A stretch of DNA of 64,000 bases from Methanofollis formosanus (GTDB taxonomy: Archaea; Halobacteriota; Methanomicrobia; Methanomicrobiales; Methanofollaceae): contig NZ_CP037968.1 in NCBI RefSeq assembly GCF_019633745.1, forward strand, positions 2,796,789-2,860,788, given 5' to 3'. Below are positions 41,966-50,529 of the stretch, in pieces (positions within the stretch are counted from its first letter, which is position 1; each line of letters starts with the position of its first letter). The notes under the pieces were generated by a model. The model made no database searches. It saw only the letters and a list, made by a program, of their open reading frames with translations, and was not told the origin of the DNA. The translations under genes were made by a program, and so were the position numbers.

Positions 41966-43091
41966 TCGAATGCACCTTGCTCTTCTTCACCGTCTTTGTC
42001 CTCAACATCCCCAGCGTCTCCTCAAGTTCTCCGGCCAGGTTCTCGGCCTCGAACTTCTTCCCTTTGAGGTCGCGGAGCAGACTGTCATGGTCTTCGGCCC
42101 TTTTCTTCTTGACATCGTCCTTGAGCAGACTCATCAGGTCGTTCGGGTCCCCGCTGCCGGTCGCGAAGGCGAGCATGTCGGGGCCGCCGCTCCCTCCCTC
42201 TTCCCCGGCGGCCGGGGCCGCCCCGCCGCCGGCATCGGGCTGCGGGGCGAGATCGGCCTGCAGCGCCTCGGTCAGGGACGAGTCCTCCTCCTCATCCTCC
42301 GGTTCAGGCTGAATCCCGTCGATATCGGCATCGGAGAGGTCGAGCGAGTCGAGATCGACCTCGTCGAGGCCTTCCAGGTCTTCGGAAAGGTCGTTGTCCA
42401 GGTCCTCGATCTCTCCGAGTTCTGCAAACTCCTCGAGTTCTTCGGCGTGTGCCTCCAGGATCGCGGAGACCGCCGAGGCGTCGACCGCCGCCCCCGGTAC
42501 CTCGGCATCGAGGGGGATATCCAGGCCGTGCCCGGAGACCGCGAGGCCCCCCTCGCCGAGGTCAAGTCCTTCCAGATCCTCGTCGCCGAACTCGTCGTCG
42601 CCGAGGTCGAGGCCGCCGCCGGGCCCCCCTGCCTCGCGGACGGCCTCGGGCGCTCCGCCTGGGGCCGCCATTGCGGCCTCGAGCGCCGAATCGATCTCTT
42701 TTATTTTCTCGTCTTTGTGAAAGAGCGTTGTCTTCAGCCGCCCGGCACTGTCGCCGAAGGCCCCGGGGAGTTGGGCGCACGCCGAACGGAGAGACGCAAC
42801 GATACCCTTGCCCTGCTTCTTCTCTGTGCCGACCTGCACCGGCCCTTCGGCCTTCTTTTTCCCGGCCCTGAATTCTCTGATGGCCTTCTTGATCTGGCTC
42901 GGCTTCAGGTCCGAGAGGTGTGCGGCCCCGAAGATGAAGAGCGTGAGACACCCGGCGGCGACGGTCCCGACGACAAGCAGTTCGGTCGGGACGTCGTAGA
43001 GGATGAAGACTGATCCGATGGTCACCGTCGAGAGGAAGATGAGCAACCGCCTGACGGTCGGGTCGATTGTGGGGAACCTGATCTTTTTCAT
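41958..43091 (-). CDS. Acidic membrane protein between arlJ and cheF, function unknown
   Basis: 377 residues. Two N-terminal membrane helices (LLIFLSTVTIGSVFILYD and LLVVGTVAAGCLTLFIFGAAHL) are followed by a basic segment (about 65-90), then a long, very acidic low-complexity region (about 135-330, rich in Asp, Glu, Gly, Leu). A helical end, LLRDLKGKKFEAENLAGELEETL, closes the chain. It lies one base after arlJ and overlaps cheF by 8, so it belongs to the archaellum-taxis operon. I know no function. ATG 43091 was chosen over an in-frame TTG at 43106. Confidence 0.7.
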   Translation of the reverse strand: MKKIRFPTIDPTVRRLLIFLSTVTIGSVFILYDVPTELLVVGTVAAGCLTLFIFGAAHLSDLKPSQIKKAIREFRAGKKKAEGPVQVGTEKKQGKGIVASLRSACAQLPGAFGDSAGRLKTTLFHKDEKIKEIDSALEAAMAAPGGAPEAVREAGGPGGGLDLGDDEFGDEDLEGLDLGEGGLAVSGHGLDIPLDAEVPGAAVDASAVSAILEAHAEELEEFAELGEIEDLDNDLSEDLEGLDEVDLDSLDLSDADIDGIQPEPEDEEEDSSLTEALQADLAPQPDAGGGAAPAAGEEGGSGGPDMLAFATGSGDPNDLMSLLKDDVKKKRAEDHDSLLRDLKGKKFEAENLAGELEETLGMLRTKTVKKSKVHSNE

Positions 43092-43092
43092 G

Positions 43093-44694
43093 TTAAACCG
43101 CTCCAAACTGGGGAATCTGGAAGAACATCTGGATGACCGGGGGTACGAGGAGGATGAGCGCTCCGGTGATGGTGAAGAGGAGGGCCGAGAGGAAGTAGAC
43201 CATGTACCGGTCGCCGCCCATCACGATCTTGCCCGCGACGATGTTGGCCAGCGTGATCAAGAGAAGGATGATCATCACGAAGGGGATCATCTTGTCCTCG
43301 GGGAAGTTGACGAACATATTCATCGAGCCCATCATCGAACCCGCGATCGAGTCCGAGGAGGTGAGGGCCGCCTGGTTGTCGCCCAGCGACGCCATCACCT
43401 CGGTGATGGCGTCCGACATCGTGTGGAGGATCTCGTACAGGGCCAGGAAGATCCCGACCATGGCGATGTGCATGGGCACGAGGAGGACGATGAACCCGGT
43501 CGCCACCATATCGCGCTTCCTGCGCAGGAGCACCTGCGAGAGCATGGAGGATCCCACGATCTTGCCGATGACCCCGGGGGCGCCGCCGAGGGCGACCGAG
43601 TCACGGAAGATGTTCATGTACTTCGCGATGAGGTTTGTGCCGCAGTCGCCGATGAACCGTTCCCAGGTCAGGGCCTCGTCGAGGCCCAGGTTCAACTTCG
43701 TATAGGCCGAGTTGATGAGGGGTTCGAGAGCGACGAGCGACTTGCGGTCGACCTCCCGGATCGCCTCGACCATGGTGGTGCCCTTCCCCTCCATGATCGA
43801 TCCCACACCCCTGATAAATGCCGGGAAGTCCTCGTCCCTCAGAATCACATTGTGGTTGTCGATATAACCGATGATCCCGAGGGGGGCGAGCAGGAGACCG
43901 ATCATCAGGTAGACCATCCCGGTGTTCACCCCGGCAAGAAGCAGGAGGAGGACGCCGAGCGTGGTGATCGCAAGGATCGGTTTCTGCAACCTGTCGATCA
44001 TCGCCTGTTCGCGCGAACACCAGTGGTTCATCGAACGGTTGATGGTCTTCTCGTCGACCGGGACGGCGCGGTACATCAGGGCGACGCCGAAGCCCGAGGT
44101 GAGCAGGACCAGGGCGTAGGCCGTGTTGAGGGCGGTTTCGATCCCGCTCGGCGCGTAGATCGCGACCGAGATCATGATGATGATCGCCACCAACATTGAG
44201 GAGAAGAGGAGGGCGATATAGGCGTCGCCCCACTTCTTCAGCATCTCAAAGCCCTGCTCGAAGGTGTTGCGATAGACGTTGCGGGCGGTGCCCAGTTCCA
44301 TCTCCAGGAAATCGGCGTCCGGCACACCCGACTCGATGGAGTTGGCGTACCGGTTGAACATGCTCCTGAGCATGTCGTTGTTGACTCGGTCGGCCACCAT
44401 CCTGAGCCCCTCGGCATACCCGTAGTTCCAGCGTTTGACGTAGAAGACGACCTTCTGGATGTACCTTGTCGAGATGTACTCGTACCGGTGGGCGGTGTAC
44501 TCGAAGAGTTCGGGTCTGGAGACGTCGGCGGTCATCGCCGAGGCCATGTACGTCGTCATGAAGACCAGGTCCCCTTCCATCTTCTTGTTCTCGGAGATCT
44601 GGGCGATTTTATCTTTCACCGTCTCGATCTCGCCCTCGAAGGGGATCTGCCCGCCGTTCTTCTCGGCGAGTTTGCTCTTCACCGACTCGAACAT
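43093..44694 (-). CDS. arlJ: Archaellum membrane platform protein ArlJ (FlaJ)
   Basis: 533 residues, related to type II secretion F and type IV pilus C proteins. A large cytoplasmic N-terminal part is followed by several helices (ALLFSSMLVAIIIMISVAIYA, AITTLGVLLLLLAGVNTGMVYLMIGLLLAPLGII), a second cytoplasmic domain, and more helices at the C-terminus. It anchors the ArlI motor and spans the membrane. Gaps are 3 bases from arlI and 1 base to the next gene. Confidence 0.92.
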   Translation of the reverse strand: MFESVKSKLAEKNGGQIPFEGEIETVKDKIAQISENKKMEGDLVFMTTYMASAMTADVSRPELFEYTAHRYEYISTRYIQKVVFYVKRWNYGYAEGLRMVADRVNNDMLRSMFNRYANSIESGVPDADFLEMELGTARNVYRNTFEQGFEMLKKWGDAYIALLFSSMLVAIIIMISVAIYAPSGIETALNTAYALVLLTSGFGVALMYRAVPVDEKTINRSMNHWCSREQAMIDRLQKPILAITTLGVLLLLLAGVNTGMVYLMIGLLLAPLGIIGYIDNHNVILRDEDFPAFIRGVGSIMEGKGTTMVEAIREVDRKSLVALEPLINSAYTKLNLGLDEALTWERFIGDCGTNLIAKYMNIFRDSVALGGAPGVIGKIVGSSMLSQVLLRRKRDMVATGFIVLLVPMHIAMVGIFLALYEILHTMSDAITEVMASLGDNQAALTSSDSIAGSMMGSMNMFVNFPEDKMIPFVMIILLLITLANIVAGKIVMGGDRYMVYFLSALLFTITGALILLVPPVIQMFFQIPQFGAV

Positions 44695-44697
44695 CTC

Positions 44698-46572
44698 TCA
44701 GACCTCGATCTTGAGGAGACCCTGTTTCTTGATCTTGGCGATCATATGGAAGAGGTCCCAGAACCGGATATACCCGGCATCGTTGAGCCTCTGCAGGATC
44801 TTCGCCCGTTTTTCGACCTCGAAGTAGATCTCGTTTCTCTTGCTCTCCGGGATACCGAGGAGGGTGGCGATCTTGTTCTCAAGCAGGAAACTGCTCCCGT
44901 GCCCGCAGAAGACGTGCTCGTCGGTGACCGGGTCCCAGTGGAACATCTCGACAAAGGAGAAACCCTGCGTCTGGGGATCGTAGCCGACGAGTTCGTTGAT
45001 GCTGAGCATCCGCCGCACCGTCCCGCCGCCGGGCCTGCGGACCGCACTCTGGATGATGACGATGTTGAGGTTGTCGACGTGGGTCTTGGGGATGCTGATC
45101 GGGTCACCGCAGAGACGCTGGATCAACTTCTCCACCGACGCGGCGTGGAAGGTGCTCATGACCGGGTGGCCGGTCTGCATGGCCGAGAAGGCGACGCTCC
45201 CCTCGACACCACGGATCTCGCCCACCAGGATCTGGTTGGGGCGCTGACGGAGGGCGGCCTTCAGGAGGTCGAACATCGTCACGTCCGAACCCTCGCCTTC
45301 GCCCTTGCCCTTGCCCTTCGCGACCTCGCGCGTCCAGTTCTTGTGCGGCACGGTCAGTTCGGGGGTATCCTCGATGGTCACGATCTTGTTCTCGGGCGGG
45401 AGGAAGGTGGTGATCGCGTTGAGGGTGGTCGTCTTCCCGCTTGCCGTCTCCCCGCTCACGAAGAGGGACATCCCGAACTCCAGGCAGATCCAGAGGTACG
45501 CCGCGACCATGTAGTCGCAGGTCTTGGAACTGATGAGGTGGAGGATGGAGAGGGGTTCCTCGTTCACTTTCCTGATCGTGAAGTTGCTCCCGTGCCGGCT
45601 GATGTCGCTGCCGTACACGATGTTGATACGAGAACCGTCCGGGAGGGTGGCGTCCACCACCGGGTTGCGGTAGGTGATCGGTTTCTTGATCCGCTCGGCC
45701 ATCTTGATGACGAAGTGGTCGAGGGTTGAGGACTCGGTGAACCCGATCACCGACTTGAGTCCCTTGAAGGTCTTGTGCTCGATGAAGATCGGGCCGACGC
45801 CGTCGCAGGTGATATCCTCGATATAGGGGTCTGAGAGGAAGGGCTTGAGGATGCCCATCTCGATCTTGTCCCTGACCATCATGTACTCGAGGGCCCGGTA
45901 CTCCTGGGGGGTGACCACGATCCGCCCGTCAGGGAGCCTGGTGATCCCTCTGTCCACCTCGCTGGTGTCGAGCTTCTTCTTTGCCGAGAAGTCGGTGTTG
46001 AGGAAGGTGACGATCCTGTCCTTGACCGAGGTCTTCTGGCCGCCGCCGCCGAGGAGGTCGGCACTGATCTCTGTGCCCGGTTCCTGGATGTACACGATCT
46101 CTCTGATCAGTTTCTTCAGGACCGCCGTCCGCTCCTCGTTGGTGATCGGGTCGGTATCCAGGGCGTCCAGGAGGTCGATAAGCCGCGCCTCGACCGCAGG
46201 CATCAGGAACCCGACGCTGTGGAGGAAGGAGGGCTCGATCGGGATATAGTAATTCCGGACGTCGTTGGGGTCCTGGAGGATATGGATGAAGGTGTCGCCG
46301 TCGGCGGGGTAGATGAGGTTGAGGTTCTCGATGTTTTTGGCGTCCCGCCCGAGTTCTGAGAAGAAGAGCGGGATCCCGTACTGGTTCACCGGGAAGATGT
46401 TGAGGTACTCGAGGAGGTGAGGACTCTGCTTGACATACTCCCGCGCATTGGAGGGGAGCATCCGGTACAGGGCCGAGGACTCGATGTCGGCATAGCAGCC
46501 GCTCAGGTCCTCGTTTGCTTCAGGTTTGAAGGGGAGGAATGCCGAGATGGAGAGTCCTGTGCCTGTACTCAT
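44698..46572 (-). CDS. arlI: Archaellum assembly and rotation ATPase ArlI (FlaI)
   Basis: 624 residues. The secretion-ATPase core contains Walker A GETASGKTTTLNAI (near 371-384), an Asp box with TIEDTPEL, Walker B region ILVGEIRGVEGS near 447 and the His box TGHPVMSTFHAAS near 467. It powers assembly and rotation of the archaellum with ArlH and ArlJ. Start ATG 46572 is two bases after the arlH stop. A little longer than typical ArlI, mostly in the N-terminal part. Confidence 0.94.
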   Translation of the reverse strand: MSTGTGLSISAFLPFKPEANEDLSGCYADIESSALYRMLPSNAREYVKQSPHLLEYLNIFPVNQYGIPLFFSELGRDAKNIENLNLIYPADGDTFIHILQDPNDVRNYYIPIEPSFLHSVGFLMPAVEARLIDLLDALDTDPITNEERTAVLKKLIREIVYIQEPGTEISADLLGGGGQKTSVKDRIVTFLNTDFSAKKKLDTSEVDRGITRLPDGRIVVTPQEYRALEYMMVRDKIEMGILKPFLSDPYIEDITCDGVGPIFIEHKTFKGLKSVIGFTESSTLDHFVIKMAERIKKPITYRNPVVDATLPDGSRINIVYGSDISRHGSNFTIRKVNEEPLSILHLISSKTCDYMVAAYLWICLEFGMSLFVSGETASGKTTTLNAITTFLPPENKIVTIEDTPELTVPHKNWTREVAKGKGKGEGEGSDVTMFDLLKAALRQRPNQILVGEIRGVEGSVAFSAMQTGHPVMSTFHAASVEKLIQRLCGDPISIPKTHVDNLNIVIIQSAVRRPGGGTVRRMLSINELVGYDPQTQGFSFVEMFHWDPVTDEHVFCGHGSSFLLENKIATLLGIPESKRNEIYFEVEKRAKILQRLNDAGYIRFWDLFHMIAKIKKQGLLKIEV

Positions 46573-46573
46573 G

Positions 46574-47314
46574 TCAGACCTTCGCGTAGGTCATCGGGAT
46601 GATCTTCATGCCGTACCCCGGGTGGACCTCGAAACTGACGATGTTGCCGGTGGTCCGCTGTGCCCCGCGTACTTTTACGACCTCAAGCATCATTACGTAT
46701 TTGTCGCCGACGAGCGCCTTCTTCATGAAGAGGTGGGCGTCGCAGATGGAGCGGATCCGCACCAGCGTGTCGGCCTCGAAGGCGTAGGTGTGCAGGGTGA
46801 TGAGGATCGTCTTGCCGTGATCGACGAGGTTCTTGCAGTTGGTGAAGAAGGTGAGGATCATGTCGGTGGAGGCGTACTCGGTGAAGAGGGTGAGGGAGTC
46901 GATGACCGCAACCTCTGCCTTGCTCCGCTGGATCTGCGTGATGATGGCCTGGAGGATGCCCTGCATGTCCTCTTTTTTCCACTCGAAACCGACGGTGTGC
47001 AGGGGAAAGATCCGCATATATCCCCAGGCAAAGTAGTCGGAGATGTCCAGGCTCATCGACTCCATCTGGTTGATGAAACTCTTGGTGGTGTTCTCGGTGG
47101 TGAAGAGGTCGACGTTGAGCCCCTGTTTCATCGCGCCCCAGACGATCTGCTGGGTAAGCACGCTCTTGCCGGTGTCGTTCTCCCCTTCGATGAGGGTGAG
47201 CGACTCGAGGGGCAGGCCGTCGGCGATCTTCTTGTCCAATTCGTTGTTCCCTGTGGAGAGGATCTTTCTGTCTGATCCTCCAAGGAGGTCTCCGAGTGAT
47301 CCGTTGTCTTCCAT
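46574..47314 (-). CDS. arlH: Archaellum KaiC-like ATPase ArlH (FlaH)
   Basis: 246 residues. RecA/KaiC fold with Walker A EGENDTGKSVLTQQI (about 43-57) and a Walker B-like strand VAVIDSLTLF. It binds ATP and docks on ArlI at the motor base. ATG 47314 was chosen because GAGGTGAGAGAG lies upstream; a GTG at 47323 is the alternative. Tight spacing to arlF (5 bases) and arlI (1 base) shows one operon. Confidence 0.93.
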   Translation of the reverse strand: MEDNGSLGDLLGGSDRKILSTGNNELDKKIADGLPLESLTLIEGENDTGKSVLTQQIVWGAMKQGLNVDLFTTENTTKSFINQMESMSLDISDYFAWGYMRIFPLHTVGFEWKKEDMQGILQAIITQIQRSKAEVAVIDSLTLFTEYASTDMILTFFTNCKNLVDHGKTILITLHTYAFEADTLVRIRSICDAHLFMKKALVGDKYVMMLEVVKVRGAQRTTGNIVSFEVHPGYGMKIIPMTYAKV

Positions 47315-47319
47315 CTCTC

Positions 47320-47802
47320 TCACCTCAGATATATCGAGTCGGAAATTCCGTTCGGGGTGGTCACCTGGGCCCAGTCAGGGCGGTCGCCGGTGTACCTGAC
47401 CGAGAGGTTCATCGCCTCGTCGGGGTCGAGTTGTTTGGGGTGGACGAGGTCCGGGCTGATCGTGAGCCAGGACCAGGTCCCCGCCCCTCCTGCCGGTTCG
47501 TAGGGGTAGTAGACAGGAGAAGTGTTTGCTGCGGCGGTGAAGACGACCATCTGGTCGTAGGTGAGCACCGGTTCGCTGCCGGTGTTCGTCAGGTTGAGGT
47601 ACAGGGTCGAGGTGCCCTGGTTGAGGGTGTAGCCGGTGATCTCGATCCCGGTGTGGAGGCGGAGTTCTTCCTGCTGCAGCCGCGCGCTCTGGGCGTCGGC
47701 GACCGTCTCGGCGGTGATGAGCACGCCCCCCATCACCACGTAGGCCACGACGACGATGAGGACGATGGAGATGGCGGATGCGATCACCGATGCCGCGCCC
47801 AT
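47320..47802 (-). CDS. arlF: Archaellum stator protein ArlF (FlaF)
   Basis: 160 residues. N-terminal membrane helix (VIASAISIVLIVVVAYVVMG) is followed by a beta-sandwich outer domain (IEITGYTLNQGTSTLYLNLTNTGSEPVLTYD). The domain pattern with a tyrosine-rich strand and NTGSEPV matches ArlF rather than ArlG, but the two are similar and the assignment is moderate. It anchors the motor to the S-layer from outside. ATG 47802 has GGGGTGTGAT upstream. Confidence 0.75.
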   Translation of the reverse strand: MGAASVIASAISIVLIVVVAYVVMGGVLITAETVADAQSARLQQEELRLHTGIEITGYTLNQGTSTLYLNLTNTGSEPVLTYDQMVVFTAAANTSPVYYPYEPAGGAGTWSWLTISPDLVHPKQLDPDEAMNLSVRYTGDRPDWAQVTTPNGISDSIYLR

Positions 47803-47803
47803 A

Positions 47804-48289
47804 TCACACCCCTGCCGTGAACTCTTTTGTCCTGGCCGCACCCCCCGGCAGGACGACCTGGAAGTAGACGGTCTCTCCCTCGGTGTCGGGGAGAAGGGCG
47901 TTGTCGGTGATGTCGATGCGGACGGTCTCCCCGGGGAGCCAGGAGTCGTCGGCGCCGTCGAGGATGGTGTACTGCCAGTCGGTGCCGTACGCGGCGCGGT
48001 CGAAGTTCCCGGGGACGCCGATGAAGATGTCGGAGGACTTCAGTTCTCCGGCCGAGAGCCGCGAAGATCCGATATTTTTGAGCCAGATCTTGGCGTCCTG
48101 CCCGCCGGCCGTTGCAAAGGTGTTGATGATCTTGAAGTCGGTCCTGAGCCTTTGGTCTGCGGCATGGGATGCCGAGCCTGCCGAGTCAGAGACGGTGTAG
48201 ATGATGGGAAAGATCGCGTTGACGAGCACCGCAGCGGCTACGACTGCGGTGATCAGAAAAATTGCGGTGGTAATGGTCTCGCTCGACAT
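47804..48289 (-). CDS. arlG: Archaellum stator protein ArlG (FlaG)
   Basis: 161 residues. Membrane helix (ITTAIFLITAVVAAAVLVNAIF) precedes a beta domain (DAKIWLKNIGSSRLSAGELKSSDIFIG, SWLPGETVRIDI). The KIWLKNIGSS pattern and position before arlF indicate ArlG, which with ArlF forms the outer stator complex. ATG 48289 is 12 bases after arlD/E. Confidence 0.75.
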   Translation of the reverse strand: MSSETITTAIFLITAVVAAAVLVNAIFPIIYTVSDSAGSASHAADQRLRTDFKIINTFATAGGQDAKIWLKNIGSSRLSAGELKSSDIFIGVPGNFDRAAYGTDWQYTILDGADDSWLPGETVRIDITDNALLPDTEGETVYFQVVLPGGAARTKEFTAGV

Positions 48290-48301
48290 CCATCATGTCC
48301 C

Positions 48302-49084
48302 TTAGATCCGTTCCAGCGACTGAATCCAGTCCTCACTACTTTCTTTATCGGTGTGCTCTTCTCTGGCGGCTTCGACGCCGGCGCGCTTGTTGTCCATCAG
48401 CACCTGGATCATGTCCCGGTCGAGGGTGGTGTCGTTGGGGTCGAGGATACGGTTGAGGACGTAGAGTTCGGAGACGAACTCTTCTGCCTTGATCTCGTCG
48501 GCCTCGCCGAGAGACGGGGGCATGAGCCTGGCGATCTCCTTGACCTGGGCGATCTCGTCGCCTTCCAGGTAGCCCATCGAGGAGTACGAGTCGAGCATGA
48601 TCTCGAGGCGGTCGAGGCCGTATTTCCTGACGGCCTTGCCGGTCCATTCAAAGAGCCGGTGGACTTTCTGGAGCCGGAGTTTGCTCTGTTTGGGGTGCTC
48701 TGGGGGCAGGGGCTGCGCGGCGGCCATCTGCGCCTGGAGTGCCGCGAGCATCTCGCTGTCGGCCTGGAGGCCGGCGAGGTCGGCGGCAAGGTCGGGTTTT
48801 TTCTGTTTTTTCGGTTTGGTCTCGACCGCCTCTTCTTCTTCCTCTTCTTCGATTTCTTCTTCGGCGTCTGCCGCCTCCATGGCGGGCGCCGGGGCCAGTC
48901 CGTGTGCGGCAAAGACGAAGGGGTTCTCCATCTCGTTCATCCGCTCCCTGATGTCGATGAGGAGCTTTTTGATCGAAGACTTGATGAGGTCGACCTCGCG
49001 CTCAAGGTTCGCGAGTTTGACCTCAGGATCGTCAGCCGACGCGGCGCTGAGAATTTGATCAACCTGTGCCTGGTTCACCGTCAT
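48302..49084 (-). CDS. arlD: Archaellum switch-complex protein ArlD/E (FlaD/FlaE)
   Basis: 260 residues, no membrane segment. Residues 20-50 are a coiled-coil-like helix, followed by a strongly acidic/basic low-complexity stretch (EEEIEEEEEEEAVE then KPKKQKKP), and a conserved C-terminal domain (HRLFEWTGKAVRKYGLDRLEIMLDSYSSMGYL...FVSELYVLNRILDP). This is the ArlCDE type that receives CheY/CheF input at the motor. It follows the archaellin genes after a T7 tract. Confidence 0.85.
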   Translation of the reverse strand: MTVNQAQVDQILSAASADDPEVKLANLEREVDLIKSSIKKLLIDIRERMNEMENPFVFAAHGLAPAPAMEAADAEEEIEEEEEEEAVETKPKKQKKPDLAADLAGLQADSEMLAALQAQMAAAQPLPPEHPKQSKLRLQKVHRLFEWTGKAVRKYGLDRLEIMLDSYSSMGYLEGDEIAQVKEIARLMPPSLGEADEIKAEEFVSELYVLNRILDPNDTTLDRDMIQVLMDNKRAGVEAAREEHTDKESSEDWIQSLERI

Positions 49085-49120
49085 TCCACGTCACCATTCC
49101 CTTCTGGAGAGGCGCACCTC

Positions 49121-49127
49121 AAAAAAA
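49121..49127 (-). terminator. T7 tract between archaellin and arlD/E genes
   Basis: On the minus strand seven T's begin 5 bases after the stop of the second archaellin gene. In archaea such a tract can end part of the transcripts, which would let archaellin mRNA exceed motor-gene mRNA. Confidence 0.5.
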
Positions 49128-49132
49128 GGGGG

Positions 49133-49741
49133 TTAGTAGAGGACGTTCACATCGTCGATCTGCGGCGGGGTGGTCCTCTTGACCTGGAGGGTCGCACCGA
49201 CTGCAGGTTTCAATTCGATGGCAAACGCCTCGTTGACGCCAAGGTCGTTCGGGATCGCAACTTCAATGACAACCTGTTCGCCGGGCTCTACAATCGAGTC
49301 ATAGGAGCCGCCGTCCTGGTCGTTCATGTACTTAATGACGCCCCACTGCCCTGCGGTGAGAGTTTTGGTGGTGTCGAGGGTGATGCCGGTGGGCGTGATC
49401 TTCGTGGAATTTGTGATGACTGAACTGTGTTTCTGGTCCCAGTAGGTCATCACAAGGTTGTTCAGGTCGAAAGCACTCCCGCCAGCGGTCGTGGCGATGG
49501 TGAAGTCAACATAATCAACATGGTTGCTACCATCCCCAAGACCGATAACATTGCCAACGACCTCGACGCTCGAACTGGCCTGCGCCACACTGCTGTGGAC
49601 GACTTCCTGGCTCTTCTGCGAGGTGAAGAACCCGGCGCCGAGCATGACATACGAGAACACAGCGGCCACGACAACAAAGGCGATCAGGACGATCGCAGCC
49701 TCGAGACCGGTGAAACCTTCTTCATTTCTCATGAACTTCAT
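49133..49741 (-). CDS. arlB2: Archaellin (second copy)
   Basis: 202 residues. The N-terminus has a short charged leader ending in EEG-FTGLEAAIVLIAFVVVAAVFSYVML, the class III signal peptide cut by the ArlK peptidase, followed by the hydrophobic assembly helix. The rest is the variable outer domain with sequons (NST). It is almost identical to the first copy through about residue 50 and then diverges. GGTGA precedes ATG 49741. Confidence 0.92.
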   Translation of the reverse strand: MKFMRNEEGFTGLEAAIVLIAFVVVAAVFSYVMLGAGFFTSQKSQEVVHSSVAQASSSVEVVGNVIGLGDGSNHVDYVDFTIATTAGGSAFDLNNLVMTYWDQKHSSVITNSTKITPTGITLDTTKTLTAGQWGVIKYMNDQDGGSYDSIVEPGEQVVIEVAIPNDLGVNEAFAIELKPAVGATLQVKRTTPPQIDDVNVLY

Positions 49742-49753
49742 TTCTATTTCACC

Positions 49754-50317
49754 TCACACGAGCTCGTAATACTCTCCGGCAACGATGCCCGGAGGCGCGT
49801 GTCTCACGATCGGCAGTGCTGCACCGACAGAGGGCTTGACATCGATGGTGAACTTGGCACTGGGCCCGATGTCCACGGGGGCACCTTTTGCATTGACCGT
49901 GATCTTCATCATCTCGTTCTTCTCAAGGAGATCGTCCCCGTCACCTTTGACGGCCTTGTCGATTACGACGTTGGCGTTCCCCGGTTCAAGGATCGCGAGT
50001 TCGTCCTTCGTAGAGAGAACATAGGCAACCTCGTCAATGTCAACAGGTGAACCACCAGAGGTCAACTGGACATAAAAGGTGACATTTCCAATTTTGTCGT
50101 TAACCGTTGCGTTGCCAATGACGGAGCCCGCGATATCCATAGATGAGCTCGTCTGCGCCACACTGGTGTGGACGACTTCCTGGCTCTTCTGCGAGGTGAA
50201 GAACCCGGCGCCGAGCATGACGTATGAGAACACCGCGGCCACGACGACGAACGCGATCAGGACGATCGCAGCCTCGAGACCGGTGAATGCCTCATCATTG
50301 CTTCCGATTTTTCTCAT
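49754..50317 (-). CDS. arlB1: Archaellin (first copy, promoter-proximal)
   Basis: 187 residues. Leader MRKIGSNDEA ends before FTGLEAAIVLIAFVVVAAVFSYVML, the ArlK cleavage and assembly region. The outer domain has NAT and NVT sequons. It is the first gene of the 14.7-kb block. GGGTGA lies before ATG 50317; a TATA-like ATATATAG (about 50390-50397) predicts transcription from near 50367, giving a leader of about 50 bases that includes a 16-bp palindrome. Confidence 0.92.
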   Translation of the reverse strand: MRKIGSNDEAFTGLEAAIVLIAFVVVAAVFSYVMLGAGFFTSQKSQEVVHTSVAQTSSSMDIAGSVIGNATVNDKIGNVTFYVQLTSGGSPVDIDEVAYVLSTKDELAILEPGNANVVIDKAVKGDGDDLLEKNEMMKITVNAKGAPVDIGPSAKFTIDVKPSVGAALPIVRHAPPGIVAGEYYELV

Positions 50318-50343
50318 AACTTCACCCTAAGTGATCAGTGAAC

Positions 50344-50359
50344 GTTGGACCCGTCCAAC
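50344..50359. promoter_or_regulatory. Perfect palindrome in the archaellin leader
   Basis: GTTGGAC-CC-GTCCAAC. It falls just after the predicted transcription start of arlB1 and before its ribosome site, so it could be an operator or an RNA hairpin in the leader. Confidence 0.6.
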
Positions 50360-50488
50360 ATTCCTAATCAGTTGATTTGTGTTTGTAGATATATAGTTTA
50401 CTATTTAATTTGAGTACTAATTTTGGGTTTTACACTCGATAATCACAATTTAACCTGAGAATGCAGATATAAATAATTTATTGGCGAT

Positions 50489-50520
50489 AAAAAAGGGCGG
50501 CCCCTGCACGGGTGCCGGGG
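50489..50520 (-). terminator. Hairpin and T6 on the minus strand, upstream of the archaellin promoter
   Basis: CCCCTGCAC (50501-50509) and GTGCCGGGG (50512-50520) pair with one mismatch; read on the minus strand they are followed by CCGCCC and TTTTTT. This would stop minus-strand transcription entering from the repeat region before the archaellin promoter. Confidence 0.5.
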
Positions 50521-50529
50521 TCAGATCAT

